Source of the DNA: Salminus brasiliensis
Taxonomy: Eukaryota > Chordata > Actinopteri > Characiformes > Bryconidae
Assembly: GCF_030463535.1 (NCBI RefSeq)
Contig: NC_132896.1
Span: 24,923,709 to 24,987,708 of the forward strand
Direction of reading: 5' to 3'
Length of the DNA stretch: 64,000 bases
Below are positions 1 through 14,727 of this stretch, piece by piece; position 1 is the first letter of the stretch; each line of letters opens with the position of its first letter. The translations under genes and the position numbers were made by a program. The notes beneath the pieces were generated by a model, which ran no database searches, had not been told where the DNA came from, and saw only the letters and a program-made list of their open reading frames with translations.

Positions 1-1309
1 AGGCGCACGGGGGCTGGCGAGGTGATGTATAGAAGCAAATATGATGTATGAGCCAACCGAGTTCCTGGAGCCCCCTCAGCACACTGCGCCGAGCCAACAC
101 TTCACAGTGACTCAGCCTGACACTGCAGAACTCGCACTCTATTCACAATCTGCCTGCAGCTCTTGTATCCATATAGATAACGCCAGTATTTGAAAGTACC
201 ACTGACAAGGCTTTTAACAACTCATTCTAGGATGGAGAGCTCTTCAACAGTCAGGCTGTGACCTACTATATATTGTACCCCACCAATTGGAAACTTATTG
301 CAATTAGACAGCCATAAGACAACTGTTCTGTTGAACTCTTCTTCCAGCTCACAATTAGAACTACACTGTAATTCATTCATCATTTTCTTAGAATAAAATC
401 TCATTACAGTAATGTTTATTATATTACTTTAATAAACTGTAAATAAACTATAATATAACTGTTTTTAGTTTTAGGGCTTAATGAACGTACGCAAGTAAGT
501 ATGTAATGTGAATAGTAGACAGTCTAGAATGGAACCTAGTGGGACACCAGGTTTTACTTTGTTATGTACTTACACTTCAAACTCAGTTAACTAGGATGTA
601 GACCAAAAGAGGGCTACTCTTTTGAGCCTTATAATATTTTCTAGTCTGTTTAGTAGGATAGTGTGGTCTGTCATGTCAGATGTTGCCCCAGGCAAAGATA
701 CATAGCCAGATGATATTATATATGAGACTAGCCATACTTTATACTATGGTAAGCACTAAATTCTCTTTTTCTATAGTTCTTACTTTCCTTGTATGTAATG
801 AGAGAATGCCTCCACCAGAAGGCTACTGAAGATATTGACTTTACATATTAAGCTTGTTCAATTGTAAAAATGAGTTTTGCAGGCCCAAGCTGTTCAGTTT
901 CTTGGGCTCAGTGGCATTTTTCTTCACTTAACACTATATAATCACTAACTCACTAAATCACTAAAGTGCAGCTCTTCCAGCACCACAAGAAAGTAATAGC
1001 CTGTGAAGAATTCTGCCATTTAGGGCAAAACAAACATGCTGACAAAGCAATGGAAGTCAAGAGCCGGGGGTATGAATTTATTTATGAGTTTGGAAGATGC
1101 ATGGGCAGGCAGGTAAAAATCAGTACAAAACATCCTTCAAGAAGAAGGAGGAACAGGTCTTTCCAGTAGTTCCGCCATCTGCATTAAACAAAAGAAGGTA
1201 AATGGCAAAGAAAAAAGTATATAAACATCTAAAGTCATTTAAACCTTAATGCTGATGCCAAACACAGCCATTTCTGCATTTTAATCTGCTTTTAATAACG
1301 TGATTTTTC
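1..1309. other. Non-coding, nothing recognised
   Basis: Only short frames are present (60-67 codons) with no domain signature. A minus-strand frame at 222-404 is not low-complexity but cannot be assigned. Confidence 0.5.
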
Positions 1310-2412
1310 AATCATGATTTATATTTAGATTAGGCCATTATCTTATCAGCCATTTGTGCTCAGTCAATCCTGCTGATTCAGCAGCTTCAGGGAGTCTTCA
1401 CATCATCCATCAGAATGGGAGAAATGAGAGGTTGAGTGTGGCATGATTGTTAGTGCTAGATAGAAGAGTTGATTTGAGTATTTCTAGAACTTCTGATTTC
1501 CTGCGATTTTCAGCACAACAGAACATTCTCTGTTATTCAGGATTGTGTAATAAAGAAAAGACATTCAGTGAGTGGCAGTTCTGTGGGCAGAATGACAGAG
1601 GTCAACAGAGAATGGGTAGACAGGTTGGAGCCGAGAGAAAGGTTTAAGTAACTCAGATAACCACTCTTCACAACTGTGGTGAGCAGAAAAGCCTCTCAGA
1701 ATTTACAACACTGCAAACCTTGAGGTTGATGGGCAACAACAGCAGAAGGCCACGTTGGGTTCCACTTCTGTCAGCCAAGAACAGAAAGCTGTGTCTTCAG
1801 TGGACATAGACTCAGCACAAATGGACAGTTTAAGACTGAAAACATAGCCTGGTCTGCTAAATCCCTATATTCCCCGATACACACATAGTATGAGTAAGAA
1901 CTGAAATATTTAGCACCAACAGCATGAATCCATGGACCCATCCTGCCTTGAGTCAATCCAAGTCCAATCCAATCCAGTCAATCTGGTAAAAATGGTGCAA
2001 TAGAGTGAAGAATGTTGTCTTGGCATACTGTCAGATCACTATCAGCTTCGACAATGTGCAATCCTTCTTAACCACTATTTAACCTTCTAATGGTTAATTT
2101 TGTTAGAATGATAATGCACCATGTCAAAAATGAACTTGACAATGGGTTTAGTGTTCTTCACTGCACTTCCCAGTCACCAGATCTGAATACAGTAGAACAC
2201 AGTAGATCTTTGAGGTGTGGTAGAACAAGAAATTCAGACAATCTGCAGGAAATCATTACTCAATGATGGCAACATTGACCAGAATCTCAAAGGAATATTT
2301 TTAACATCTTGTGGAATCTATGCCAAACAGAATTGAGGCTGTTTTGAGAGCAAAGGGAAGCCATACACAGGATTAGCATACTGGGTTGTTCCTAATAAAG
2401 TACTTGTGAGTG
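1310..2412 (+). mobile_element. Decayed Tc1-like transposon (family with AATAAAGTnCT ends)
   Basis: The right end TTCCTAATAAAGTACTTGTG...GTGAGTG is followed by TA. The interior matches a common fish Tc1 family: a start region near 1412, a middle near 1750-1960, and a relic SPDLNTVEH at about 2175-2201 where the catalytic glutamate motif belongs. Many stops and frameshifts show it is dead. The left end is only approximate. A second copy of the family lies at 32245-33141. Confidence 0.8.
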
Positions 2413-3186
2413 TATTTCACGCTTCAGTTGCCTTTTATTACCATGTCCTCTGGTAGGGCAGAAATATGCATTTCACCACTGTCCTTGGTGCTGAAAGTGC
2501 TACTTGTGTGCCACCCAGCATGCTGGTAAATTCTTTCTGATCTCCTGTGTAGTACCATGCACCATCAATACATTTTCTATTGACTTTACTATGTACCTAA
2601 TTGTTGTTGCACATGAAAGCTACTGTTCTCTAAGGAGTGAAACTGCTTGATTAGTCATCATATTGAACAACTGTGGCCCAAAATTTAGGGTAGCAGACTT
2701 GGGACTGGAAGGTTAATGTTTTCACTGCCCATATCACTATTGTGAGTGTGTGTTCACTGCCATGAATGGTGAAATTTTATTGTACTGCTGTGCAATGGTG
2801 GTAAAGGGTGCTTAATTATGATAGGTGTGAATTATGTCCAACGGTTTGTAGATGCCTGCTTATCCTGTGTTTCTTTCAAAATCAGTGGTATTAATAGAGA
2901 GTGTATTCCCTACAGTACCAGCGACTATTCTTCTGGGAAAGCTTAACATGAACATGTTGAAACACTGCTGTGAGGATTTTTATTATACTTTGCTACAAGA
3001 GCATTAGTGAGGTCAAGTTATTCACTGGTGCTCCATCACATCATAAAATGCAATTACTCTGCCCCACAACCCAGTGATGGGGGCTTTACACACAATTGTG
3101 TGAAATTGTGTGGATTTGTGTATGGTGACATTAGGCTCATGTGCTGTCTATTATTTTCATTTAATTGGCAATGTAATTTTTATTAC

Positions 3187-3565
3187 CCAATTTACTCAAA
3201 TTCGACCTATTAGCTAGGTCTTCCCCTATCAACTGACACTACCAAGCTGGGAGAGGTAAAGGCTAGCACATGCTTCCTTGGAGAAATGTCAAGCCGGCCA
3301 CTGCATCTTTTCATACTCTTCCTGGACAGCTCAACACACTGGGAGGAGAATCTTAACTGCTAATTACAAGTGTTGCATTAGCTAACAGATGTCTGGCTAG
3401 AACAAAGAGACGGAGGGACAACCTACCCATTCAGAAAGGCCAATTATACTTTCTTGGACGCTTTGGCATCTGTAGACAAGCCACAGACGTGTTGGCATCA
3501 CTGGGGATTGAAATTACAGTCTCCCAAATAGGGCCAATGCTTCCACAGAGCACCACTTGGGGGAT
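3187..3565 (-). mobile_element. tRNA-derived SINE, copy 1 (decayed)
   Basis: The reverse strand matches the SINE at 60690-61078: TAGCTAACAGATGTCTG, the GGCCAATTATACTTTCTT counterpart of GGCCAATTGTGCTCTCT, and a degraded tRNA B-box near 3505. Confidence 0.6.
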
Positions 3566-5522
3566 GAGCAATTATTTTTTTATGGAGATTATACAAGCTG
3601 TGTATGCACAATCGGACCCCTGTGCCAAGGCTGTAGGTTTGATATGAGGACATAAAAGTAGTCTACAGGCGGTCCCCTGGAAACTAAAGCTTTCTGCATT
3701 TATGATAGATATGATAGATAGACTGCAGTTGCATGTCATCCAAAGCCTTTATTAATAGATTTGGTAGCCAATACTCTAATTAAGCGAGTTTTTGTTAGTA
3801 TGTTCCTGAGACAATAATTATACAATCTTAATTATGTTAAACAACAGCATCACAGTTAGCTTTTTGCACTTCATGATAGAACAACGCTATTCAAGGATTG
3901 ACATTTAGACATTTCTGACGCTTTTAGTCTATAGAAAATGTAGTCATTATTTGACTTCACCTATAACCTCCACCTGCCTCTCTTCTATCTGAGCTTCTAC
4001 ACGGTCGGGTTGTTTCTGTCACCTGACAACATAACACATTGATGCAGCCATATGAATAGTGAGATTTTCTATTTTTGTTGAGTATTATTATTACTATTAT
4101 TGTTAACTGACTCTACATATTAGCAAAAAAAAAATTCTTTGACTTACACTTTGATTTATTGTAAAGTAGCCGCTAATGTCCACCTTTCTTTTTTAGCTGC
4201 CACCTTAAGAATATCACCAAATTAGGCTTATTGCCAAACATACACACACAAATGTTGAGGGTTGCCACCAGTTTCAGATAATAGCCAATAGAATTGTTCC
4301 TTATTTTAAAATCTAAATGCACTGTACTAAATCAGAATGAGATGCATTTTTATGCACACAGCTGTTGGATGGTGTCTCTCATTCAGCCTTCATGCACATC
4401 TTATTGGTAGATCTTTGATGCTCTTTACAATCACAACCTTGCACACAGTAGCAAAAAACAGCAAAGCCTATCATGTTAGCTATGTCAGTTTGGAGACAGG
4501 CCTGGTAGTAGAGAAAAAGATCTGTTACCTGTTTGTCAACCAAATGTATTAACGGATCATTGTATTTTTCTTTCTGATCAAAACTATTCCTAGGGACAAT
4601 TCAGTAATCACTGGATATTCATAGGATCATGCCAGTTTTATTGCCAGTAACATTAAAGCAGCATTATGTGAAGATTGCTATTGGTATTCTGGCTCCTGGA
4701 CTCCCACTACAGTCTCTAATTCACATTTTAAGCCACCTCTAAATGACACACTGTGTACAAGCATTTTTGGACAAGCTGAAAGATACTGAGACAGCCATTA
4801 AAAGTGAAAGAATGTGCACTGAGCACATTGTGCACATGTGCACAATGACAGGCTTTCAAACAAATATATTTTTGATTAAGCAGCGTTATGCAGTTCTTAC
4901 ATTGTTCACTGCAGTTAGCAGTGTGTCAAGTTTGGAGTAGCGTTGAAAGAGAGGTGGTGAAGCATCACAACGACTCTAAAGCTGTTATTTTAGGTTTACA
5001 ATGTTGCATCATGTTGCTTAAATATTGACTTTAGGGTGTCCAGATAATTTTACTTCCTTAGAGGCAAGGAACTGGGATGCACATTATCACTGCACATTGT
5101 CACATTGAGCATACTTTCTAAATGAGTGTCCTCGCTCAATCCGGAATACCATCCAGTAAAGCTTCTTCTGAGGTCCTTCACTGCTGCTGTGTTCGGGATG
5201 CCAGCTGCTGCTAGATATTGTAATGTGTGTTTTGCTTCTCAGTGAATTTGGAGTTAGTAAGTAAGTAAGTAGAGACCACATAAAAGGACATCTTACTTGG
5301 CTATACTGTCATAGGTTTAAATGTACAACTTAATGTCATTCTTAGCGATAGTTATCACCTGATATGACTTACAAGATCCAGGAGGCTGATCTGCAGGAGG
5401 TTATAAATGACTCTGGAATTTGGCTGCAAACCCATTGCTGACTCTCAAGCAATGCTGGATGCCAGCAGATGCTGCACCAACTCATATATCATAAAGGATG
5501 CAACACTGTCAGGGACAAGGAG

Positions 5523-5575
5523 TGTGCGTATATGCGTGTGTGTGTGTGTGTGTGCGTTTGTGTATGTGCGCATGA
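5523..5575. repeat. TG microsatellite
   Basis: A GTGTGTGTGTGTGTGTGTG core with short TGCG and TATG interruptions. Confidence 0.9.
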
Positions 5576-8500
5576 GAGAGCGAGCATGAAGGTAAGGACA
5601 CTGTGAATCTTTGCATTTCAGCCAAGTATCCAGTTTGTCTTAACATGTTGCTCCTGTGTTCTGCTTTGATATGGCAGGAGAAACCATGGCACAAGCAAAC
5701 ACTGATACAGATTTGCAATTTAACTGCCTACATGAGATTACATTTTGTGACATACTGTGAATATAACCATTACGTAAAAACTGGTACGGAACAGTCTTGA
5801 CTTATTCTGTTTACACCCCCAAAATGTCCATACAGCCAGCCCACAAGCCGTAAGCCTTTTTTTTTTACATTATTTAGCAAGCTAAAGGCTACAACAACAT
5901 AAAGCATTACACTATATATGTAAACCAAAGCTTAAGGCCAGATGAGGCACATATTCATGTCATCAGAACATTATGTTCTCATAGAATAACGCTTTGCATT
6001 GTAAAGTTTGCAAGGCTAACTGATTTACAATTATCATGCTTAGCAGGGGGAGTGATAAGTCGAGGTTTGCAAAGGCATGTTAAAAACAGCCCTGAAATAG
6101 GGTCATAGACTCTCATCTTAATATTTAGAGATTATATCCATATCCATAGATTTATTTTTGTCATTGTCATATATTTCAGTGTCATAATCTTTTACTTAGA
6201 GCAAGACAATACATATAAGTCACATATCACTCACATTTCATTATTTCTTATATTGAAAAGAAAACAAACAATAAAAAGCACTTATCGATTCAAACTCTAC
6301 TCTAATTGAGCTTGCATGGTCCCGCGGGAACAAAACATAGTGTATCCAACAAGAATAAAAGCCTCATGCATTTTTAATACGGCAATAAAGAAAGAATAGC
6401 ACACAGAAAGCACTGATTGTACTTGATGATCTGCTTTACTATGCACAGTGTAGACATGCACGCGCCATAACTCCTATGGGGACAGTTTTAAACCAATAAT
6501 AAAAATGTATTCAACCAGTCAATATCCATTACGGCAGCCGCCACAAGGAGGACTGCGGGAAGAGGTTATACAAAATGGACTAGTTGCTGCTCTAAACTCA
6601 CATCCAGAGCTATGGTATGGAAGGACCCCGACTGGTTTGTCACTGAAAAGAGCTGCAACCCGCTGTTTTACAATCAGTTCTTAACTGGCTGTTCAACCAG
6701 CTGTTTCACTCCCAAGCTTTCATGTTTGAATGAACTTCCCACTCACATCAATCTTCGCCCACAAGAACACCCACAACACACCAGCAACGTGCGTATAAAT
6801 ACAGTTCATAAGTGTCTTGTGAACGTGGCCTTATTAGGCTGTCTGTGTGAATACATGTATACCTTTTGCATTCCTGCTGTTTCTTGTTGCAGTGTTGGTT
6901 TTCCTGTTTACTTGCCCTTGATGTATTCTTTTTTTTATCCACCTCTTAATCTTAACATAAAGCACGTCTTGCATGGCTGAGTGCAGCAGGCTGCTCCTCA
7001 TGGCCTGGTCTTTTTGTGTTACCACTTGTAGGAGGTGATGTATAACCCCAACACATACCCAACTGAGAAGCGTGCAATCCACTTTATTTATGTGCAGGCA
7101 CTGAATCCTTCTGTTTTCGCATGAAAGGGAGAAGTTTACACACCAGCACAGGAAGGGTGTGTGCGTGGGTGTGTGTGGGCACTTCTTTGTTGTGTTATTG
7201 ATGGAGGCAGCAGGTAACAAGGGACGAAGGAGTGAGATTTGGCTCTGTTTAAAGTAGTCATTAACTAGGGATCCCTGTGGCAGTAAGATTAATGGCCAAT
7301 TTCTGTCTAAAAGGTTTCTTGATGTTGCCTGCGGAGGCTTTCTTCTCAGCTAGTCTCAAAGTAAATGTTTTCGACTAATTTGGTGGGATTATCAGGGTAT
7401 TTTTTTATGATACTTTCAGCGTAATTTACATAAGACTCCCTCGCTCTCTGTCTCTCACACCGGAAGACACCCACATATGATCAAATGAAATGAGAATGAA
7501 TGGTGAACGCTTAAAGAGAAGGCTTGGCTTATAAAGGGTGATGGGCACTCTTACTGATGATCCAGGAGAAACTGAGCAGCAACAACATCAGGGTCAGCAT
7601 CTGTTGATAATCTATACCATCTATTCCATATAATAAAGCCTATTGCACCAAACACACCATTAACTGTTCTTAGTGCTTAAATGAAGGCCTTATGACATTT
7701 TCCCCTGCAATGCTTATTACACATCTCAGCTTGTCCAGAAATTAGTGCCCTTTAGTGGTGGCTTATAGCATGGATTACACTTCACGACTGTAAGGGGAGC
7801 CCAGGAGCAAGAAATATCAATTTGCATATACTGCTGCTTTAAGTCATGTAATTCCTTCTTCTTGCACACAGTCACAAATAACATATATATATGGCGGGGC
7901 TAAGTGAGAAATCGTCAGGGTAGAAAGGAGATAGTCAGTGGATTTTCTACTTCATATGCCATCATGGCCACCAGTGGAAGCATTACCATTTGGAAGTTCA
8001 CCATGCACCGCTAATCGATAAAAGTTTGGCAGGTTAAAAGATAAAAGTTTGGCCAGTATCTGCCTGCAGCACCAAGCATATTCAACCAGTGCAGCTCAAC
8101 AACTGTGCTTGAGCCTTATACTATGGCTTGCATTAAATGGTTCTAATGGTTTCTAAACCAGCAGCAAATGAGTTTTTGCCATCACTGGGGGCTGTTACCA
8201 TGGTAACTCTCCCAGACCTGGTTGAACCTTGGCTAAACATCTAACACGTCCCACTTACATTTTCATACTTTTATTGACAATCAGTCAATAAAATAAAGTT
8301 TTGGAAATTCACACAAATCAGTTTTTCTTTCTACAGCATCCAACATGGGTGATTTTAAAAAACAACCCCGGATGAATTTCCCATTAATATCTCTGAGCCT
8401 GGCATGGCTGGTACAGACAAGAAATTTTGTTTAAAATGTAAATGCACGGCCACATTTGTACATCTCCCTGCAAAGATGAAATGTTGACTTTCCGTCAGGC

Positions 8501-9183
8501 CTCAATGACCTTCATGCCCTCCCAGTGTGCAGTCTCACTCGAGTGTCCGATGCCAGGGCTAAAGCCATTTGGTGTTGGCTGCTGTTCTGAAGATTAAAGC
8601 CCATTAAAGTCATGCTCTACAACCCAGGCTGTAGCACTGGCAGCAGATGGCATTGCCTGCTGAAGACTGTAAGTCAGTAGGGGACTCATTGCTATTCATG
8701 AAGCAAAAAAAAAAAAAAAAGATTCACAGAATGAAACACGGAAGGATTACCGCAAGACACTTTTCTTTAGTGCTTTCAAGCAAATGTTCATTCTGTGAGG
8801 CTGCAGACTGATGCTAAAATAACGCTATAATATTTTACATTACATTTTTTACATTACTCCTAAAAATTACATTAGGAGTACAACAGTCAAATGACACCTC
8901 TGTTATATATAAATTTAAAGTTGCATTCTGGGCTAAAACAAGCTCTTAATATGCTATTTTTGTAACATAGTTAATGTTATCCAGCATTATTATCTAGCAC
9001 TGTACTGTGTCTATCAGCTTCGGTGGTTTTACAGGATTCATGTTTATACTGAAATGTGCAGAACATTCAACCAGACGACTCCTAGCAGTATCACTGACAA
9101 ATCCAAAGGAGATTCATGTTTGGACACCAGAGACATTCCTGCCAGAGAAAAGGAGGGGAACCGGCATAAGGAATCTAGATATC

Positions 9184-9552
9184 TAGGGCCCCGTTTACAT
9201 CTGGCATTAACATCCGATCATAAGTGGTCGGTACAAAGTACAGGGGTGAACGGGATACAATGCATTTTGAGGACACAAAGCTGGTCACGCGCATATGACT
9301 ACATTATGCCTGTAATGTGAACAGATAAAGCATGGATCCCGTTGCTGGTGTGCAAGAGAGTGCAGAGGGAGAGCGATACCGTTAATGTGCGGCTTCCCCC
9401 TCCTCCAGCTAAAATAACATGTGAAATCCAACGCAAGCAGAGTCACAGGAGGCACATTTCAAATGGCAGGTGTGAACGGCTATGAGTTTTAGCAATCATT
9501 TGTTATTGGATGACCTGAAATGCATGTTAATACCAGTTGTGTACAGGGCCTA
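9184..9552. mobile_element. Non-autonomous TIR element (MITE), 369 bp
   Basis: The ends TAGGGCCCCGTTTACATCTG and, reversed, TAGGCCCTGTACACAACTGG match imperfectly for about 29 bp, both running into TATTAACAT/CATTAACAT. No transposase remains. This GTTTACA-type terminus is common in fish DNA transposons; I cannot name the superfamily. Confidence 0.65.
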
Positions 9553-12418
9553 GGTTGCTACCATGCTAACTTGTTAACCTGTTGTCCCCTCCTCACATTT
9601 CAAACAGCCTATCCCCAAAAATTCACCACCAAAAGCAGTTGTAGATTTTCAGATGTTCCTGATACATCATCAGATTTGATTTTTTTTTTTACTATACAAT
9701 CTCAGTAAAGAGACTATTGTGGTACTGCTATTAAATGTGATTCAGTATGTTTAAATGAAGTGATGTTAAATGTGTATGATTTTGGCCAGAGTGTCCCTTC
9801 ATGCTGAATAAATGACCTGCTTCCCTGCTTTAAAAGATTTACCATCTACTACAAAACCAGAATCGATGCTGTGTCTTTGTAGCGGTGCTGCAGATATAAA
9901 ATGTGCTTCATATTTCTTTTATGAGATTGCTAAATAATGGCTTATTCAGTGGAGATTGTGTATGTGTGTGTGAGAGAATGTTTGGTCCCGTTGGAAGGGA
10001 CTGATTGATGAGGAAAGAGAGAGAGAGAGAGAGTGAGAGAGAGAGGGAAAAAGCGAGAGAGCAAAAATAGGAGATTAAACTAGCAGCACTGGATTAGAGA
10101 GCAGGTTTTAATGATGCAAATGGAACTGGTAATGCTGTGAAAGCGAGAGTCTTCTACCTCATACTGAATCACAACGCTCTTTCTCTTTCCTCCTCTCTTT
10201 CTCTCTCTCTCTCTCTATTTCCTTATGTATCACAAGTGGCCAGTTGTAGGAACCCATGCTTTTTTGTACAGCCACCAGTCCATGCAGAATTCCCTTTACC
10301 AAAGAATAATGTAAACAGTAGGTTTTCACTCTTCACTTACAAAGACATTAATTCTGCCCTTACCAGTCCTCTCAACTAGATTGGGTGTTCTCATCATATC
10401 TAGGAATTACTATCCCAGAACAACTGAATAATTGTGATGATTTGAAAGTAAGGATTACCATTACATCATCGTCTGACAGAGAGACATCATTCTCAATGCT
10501 CAAAAGCTCAGCCTTAACTTGTATCCATTTGTAACAAATCATGATTGCAGTCATCTCACATTATGAGCAGTGAAAATTATAATTGGTCTCAGAGTGACAT
10601 GAAGCAAGGTTAAGACCCAGAGGGGTCTCGTTTGATTCTTAATGACAGGGAATATGCCAGTACGGGGGCTACAGAACTTTTGAAATCTGGAAAAGTTCTT
10701 GCAAACTGGGCAGCTTCTGAGGTACAAATGAATTCTCTAAGATCTAAGACACAATCCAGGAACTGACTTTGCTGGTGAATTGCAGGATGACATGCTGCAG
10801 AACAATTAGATGTAAATAGTTTGCAGACCTCTGAAGGGAACACTGAAGGGGTTTTGATGCCCAGTGTCAGCAAAAAACAAAGTGAATTCTATATAGTCAG
10901 TTCAAAAGAGTCTGACTCAGCAGTCACTGTCCGTCAGATGACTTTGTTAACATTGGCGTTTGAAGAATCGAGCCAGGGAAATGGACCTAACAGTGATCCC
11001 TTGCCAGTCCACATTTTTCTTCTACTCCAGCTTTCTGTCAGCCTGGACCAGGTGAAAGGTACGTGAAATGCATCCTTATTCCACAATCTGATGTTGTCTA
11101 GAGGAGGACAGCTCCTCCTTTTCAAAATCCTGGTTCCTATCATAGCTTCTTCCACATGCCCTTAGGGAATTTCTCCTGACACTGTCTCCCTCAGCTTGCT
11201 CATTAAGGGTCTGGGCTGGAATTTCTCTAAAGCTGCTTTGGGACAGTGTCTGTTGAGTTGTTGAAGTGAGTTAAATAAACATGTGGAGCGACCAGGCATC
11301 GATGAGGACTGTGCTAGCAATCTGTGTTCCATGCTACAGTTTAAGAAAGCAATACCATTCTGAGTAGCCTGCTAATGAAACATTCAGAAACAACTAGATA
11401 AAATCAATGAGATGATTATCATTGCTTGTGCACACTGGTCGTACGGAAGGAGACCTAGGGGGTGTATGTGTGAGTGCACAAACATACGGTCAGTCCACAC
11501 AGTATTTGTCTTTGCATTATTGATTAAGAGTGTGAAACTTGCCCATTGCGGTTCTCGCCTTTTGCAGCGGGCCGCTGATTGATGGTACTTTTCTCTAACG
11601 ACCCGACTTTGCACTGGGAGACCCGCCAGCATACTAATACAAATCAGGGCTTGATGCCCATCATGGAAGAAACGAGCTGATGAGGCAATAGTTACTGATG
11701 AGTTGCAGTATTGTAGCAGGGAAGTGAATCTTGCAATGGTTTGACCATAAGAATGTTCATTCTCCGAGGCGCTTGGAAGGGAATCAGAAAGTGCCTCTCT
11801 GTCAGCCTCAAAAGGAGATCTTTTTAGTACTGAACAGCCTTCTCCTGGGAGTGGTCCTCCTGCACTGAGCTTGAAGTTTGCCGGTGGCTCTTAACCTCAA
11901 GTTTGCTTCTCCAACAGTGAGGAAGAGTCTGTTGTTTCTCAATACATGGTGTTGCAACTTTGCACCTTTCTTATAGACTCCCGTCTTTCCTGAGTTTGCA
12001 AAAGAAAAGTAGATTTCTGTGTAAATCACACGGAACTACAAGCATTTTAAAGGGGGAGCTTGTGCCTGCAGGGTTTGCAGTTCAAACAGCATATGGCGCT
12101 TCCATAATTAAAATGGAAAACGGGTTGCAAGGGCAGGGATTTTTTCCTAATTGAAATCGTGAGTGCTAAAGAATATAAAGACAGTAGAGAAAAAAAAAGC
12201 TTAGCACTATTTTAAAAAGTACAGTAAAGAAGGGACAAACACGGCCTGGCCAATTACAGACTCCTCCACCTGTCTCTGGGAAATGAGTTTGCATCAATTA
12301 CTCTGTTGTGGATAATGATACAAAAATCAATGTTGATTGAACCAACCCCTGCAGGCGTTCATGCTGCAAGAGAACTGACAGTCCACTGCATTCTGAAATG
12401 TTGTTCTAACGTCATGTA
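9553..12418. other. Non-coding stretch, nothing recognised
   Basis: Only short frames and the GA/CT tracts. The 12040-12160 part (CATAATTAAAATGG words) looks like unique sequence but no function is visible. Confidence 0.45.
10012..10060. repeat. GA microsatellite
   Basis: GAGAGAGAGAGAGAG with GTGAGAG interruptions; a CT-rich run (TCTCTCTCTCTCTCT) follows at 10180-10218. Confidence 0.9.
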
Positions 12419-13043
12419 CAGTGGTGATAGAAAGTTTGTAAACCCTTCAGCTCACAGACAGATGTCCTGACATTTTCACTTTTTTTGCTGGTATAACTCA
12501 GAATTCATTGTTCCATCAATGGCAGCAAGCCTGGCCCAAGCGCAGCAAAACAGGCACAAATCATGATACTACCACCATGTTTCATAGATGATCCAGTTTC
12601 TCCATTTGCTCAAAATCTGTCTGACTGTAAATTGGTGGGTTCTAAACTCTTTGGAGATCTCTTTCCAGCCTCATGAGTATCAACAATTATTCTTCTGTGG
12701 TCCTCTGAAATCTCATGTGCTGTGAAGATCAGACTTAGAACAGGTCCTGTTCCTGAATAAACAGGGCACCCACACCTGATTTTTACCCCACTGATTAAAA
12801 AATAACAGACTCTAATTTCAATAATCTGCTAATCCTGAAGGAGCCACTCACAGAATGTAATATTGGATCATTTCCCTCAATAAATAAATTACCAAGTCTC
12901 ATATTTGTTTTGTCTTATTTGTTTAAATTTGGTTCACATTGTCTGCTTTCAGGACTTATGTGACAAGCTGATGAAGTTTTAGATCAACTTTATGCAGAAA
13001 CATAGAATATTCTAAAGGGTTCACACACTTTTAAGCACTTCTG
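12419..13043 (-). mobile_element. Internally deleted Tc1-like element
   Basis: It is bounded by imperfect inverted repeats (CAGTGGTGATAGAAAGTTTG left; CAGAAGTGCTTAAAAGTGTG as the complement of the right end) and TA on each side (12417-12418, 13044-13045). At about 12520-12590 the minus strand still encodes MKHGGSIMI-like sequence, the transposase glycine box. At 625 bp it is well short of a full element. Confidence 0.8.
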
Positions 13044-13811
13044 TAAATGCTGTGTTATTTTCAGTTCATTCTTCTTTGACAGCACCATCTTGTAATCAGC
13101 GGATCATGGATTTTTAATAAACGACGTTTAGGTGTGGAACAGTGACGCATAATGACTACAATCTGCATAATGTTCATGTTGCAAATTTAATCAGTTCTAT
13201 ATACATGAAGACATTTAATAGCACTTTAAATATATTTGCTTTATTTAGCTTCACTGCAGCAATACTACCATCTACTCAGCTGTCGGCTATGATTTGCAAT
13301 CAGCAAATGCCAGACAGAAAAGAGCACAATCAGCACAATGTCAGTCATCCCTCCCAACCCCTCCCACCCCAATACCCAAACCCCCTTGTGAAAGAAAGAA
13401 ATGAAGGTCGTTAACTACCATCATGATTTAAAAAAGAAATCAGGACCATCAAGGATTTGAAAATGCAAGGTATCAACGAAGCCTGCCTCACAAACCAGAC
13501 ACAGCAGACAACCAACTAAAACAACCAGCTCTCTTGATTGTGTCCACTAGTTTTGGTGTTTTCCAAGTGATTCTGATCCCAGTTTCATAGTTTTTATAAC
13601 CGGTATAAGGCATCACCAGAAAAGAATATGAAGAATATGATGTTAAGCTTCTCCAGCCCAAATATACAAGCTCTGTCTGTGATGACAAGAGATTGGTTTC
13701 TGCCTTTGCTAAGTCAATGTCCTACAGCATTTGAGAATGTTCTGCACTGCAAGATGTCTCTGCGGTATTACTGCCTGGTTGCCTAGTCTGGTTGCCTCTA
13801 AGGCATGAAAG

Positions 13812-14375
<564 letters not shown>

Positions 14376-14727
14376 TTACTACTTAATGGTAGCAAACCAT
14401 TAAAAACCAATACCAAAGTAAGCTAAATATTTTGAAAGTGTCAATCCACCCCTTTCATGAATAATTAGGAGCACCTTTAGCCAAAGGTTAATTCTGTCAA
14501 CATACTTTCTGCTATCAGACTCCAGAGTATCTTCTCCCAGCATGCCACCTTGCCTCAGCTTCTCAGAACAAATGCAAAATCAGATTTTCTCTCTCTCAAG
14601 CAATAACTCACCTCCCACACATCATTGAATGTAGCCATTTCAGTTTGACTTCTTAAACTATGTGTATGTGTAAATACTGGTGTTAATAATCTTTTTTAAA
14701 ATAACTTTGTTAATGCATGTTTTCTAT

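Larger units (their letters stand above)
2413..9183. other. Non-coding stretch, apart from one SINE and one TG repeat
   Basis: Apart from 3187-3565 and 5523-5575 I see no gene, exon or clear transposon. A plus-strand frame of 122 codons at 6612-6980 has no family signature. Poly-A near 8706 and an AT-rich background are the only other features. The 8480-8660 part is more GC-rich and could be unique conserved DNA. Confidence 0.5.

Noticed and set aside
6612..7220. Opposed frames of 122 and 128 codons
   Set aside because: No domain, no splice signals in context and AT-rich codon use; likely chance.
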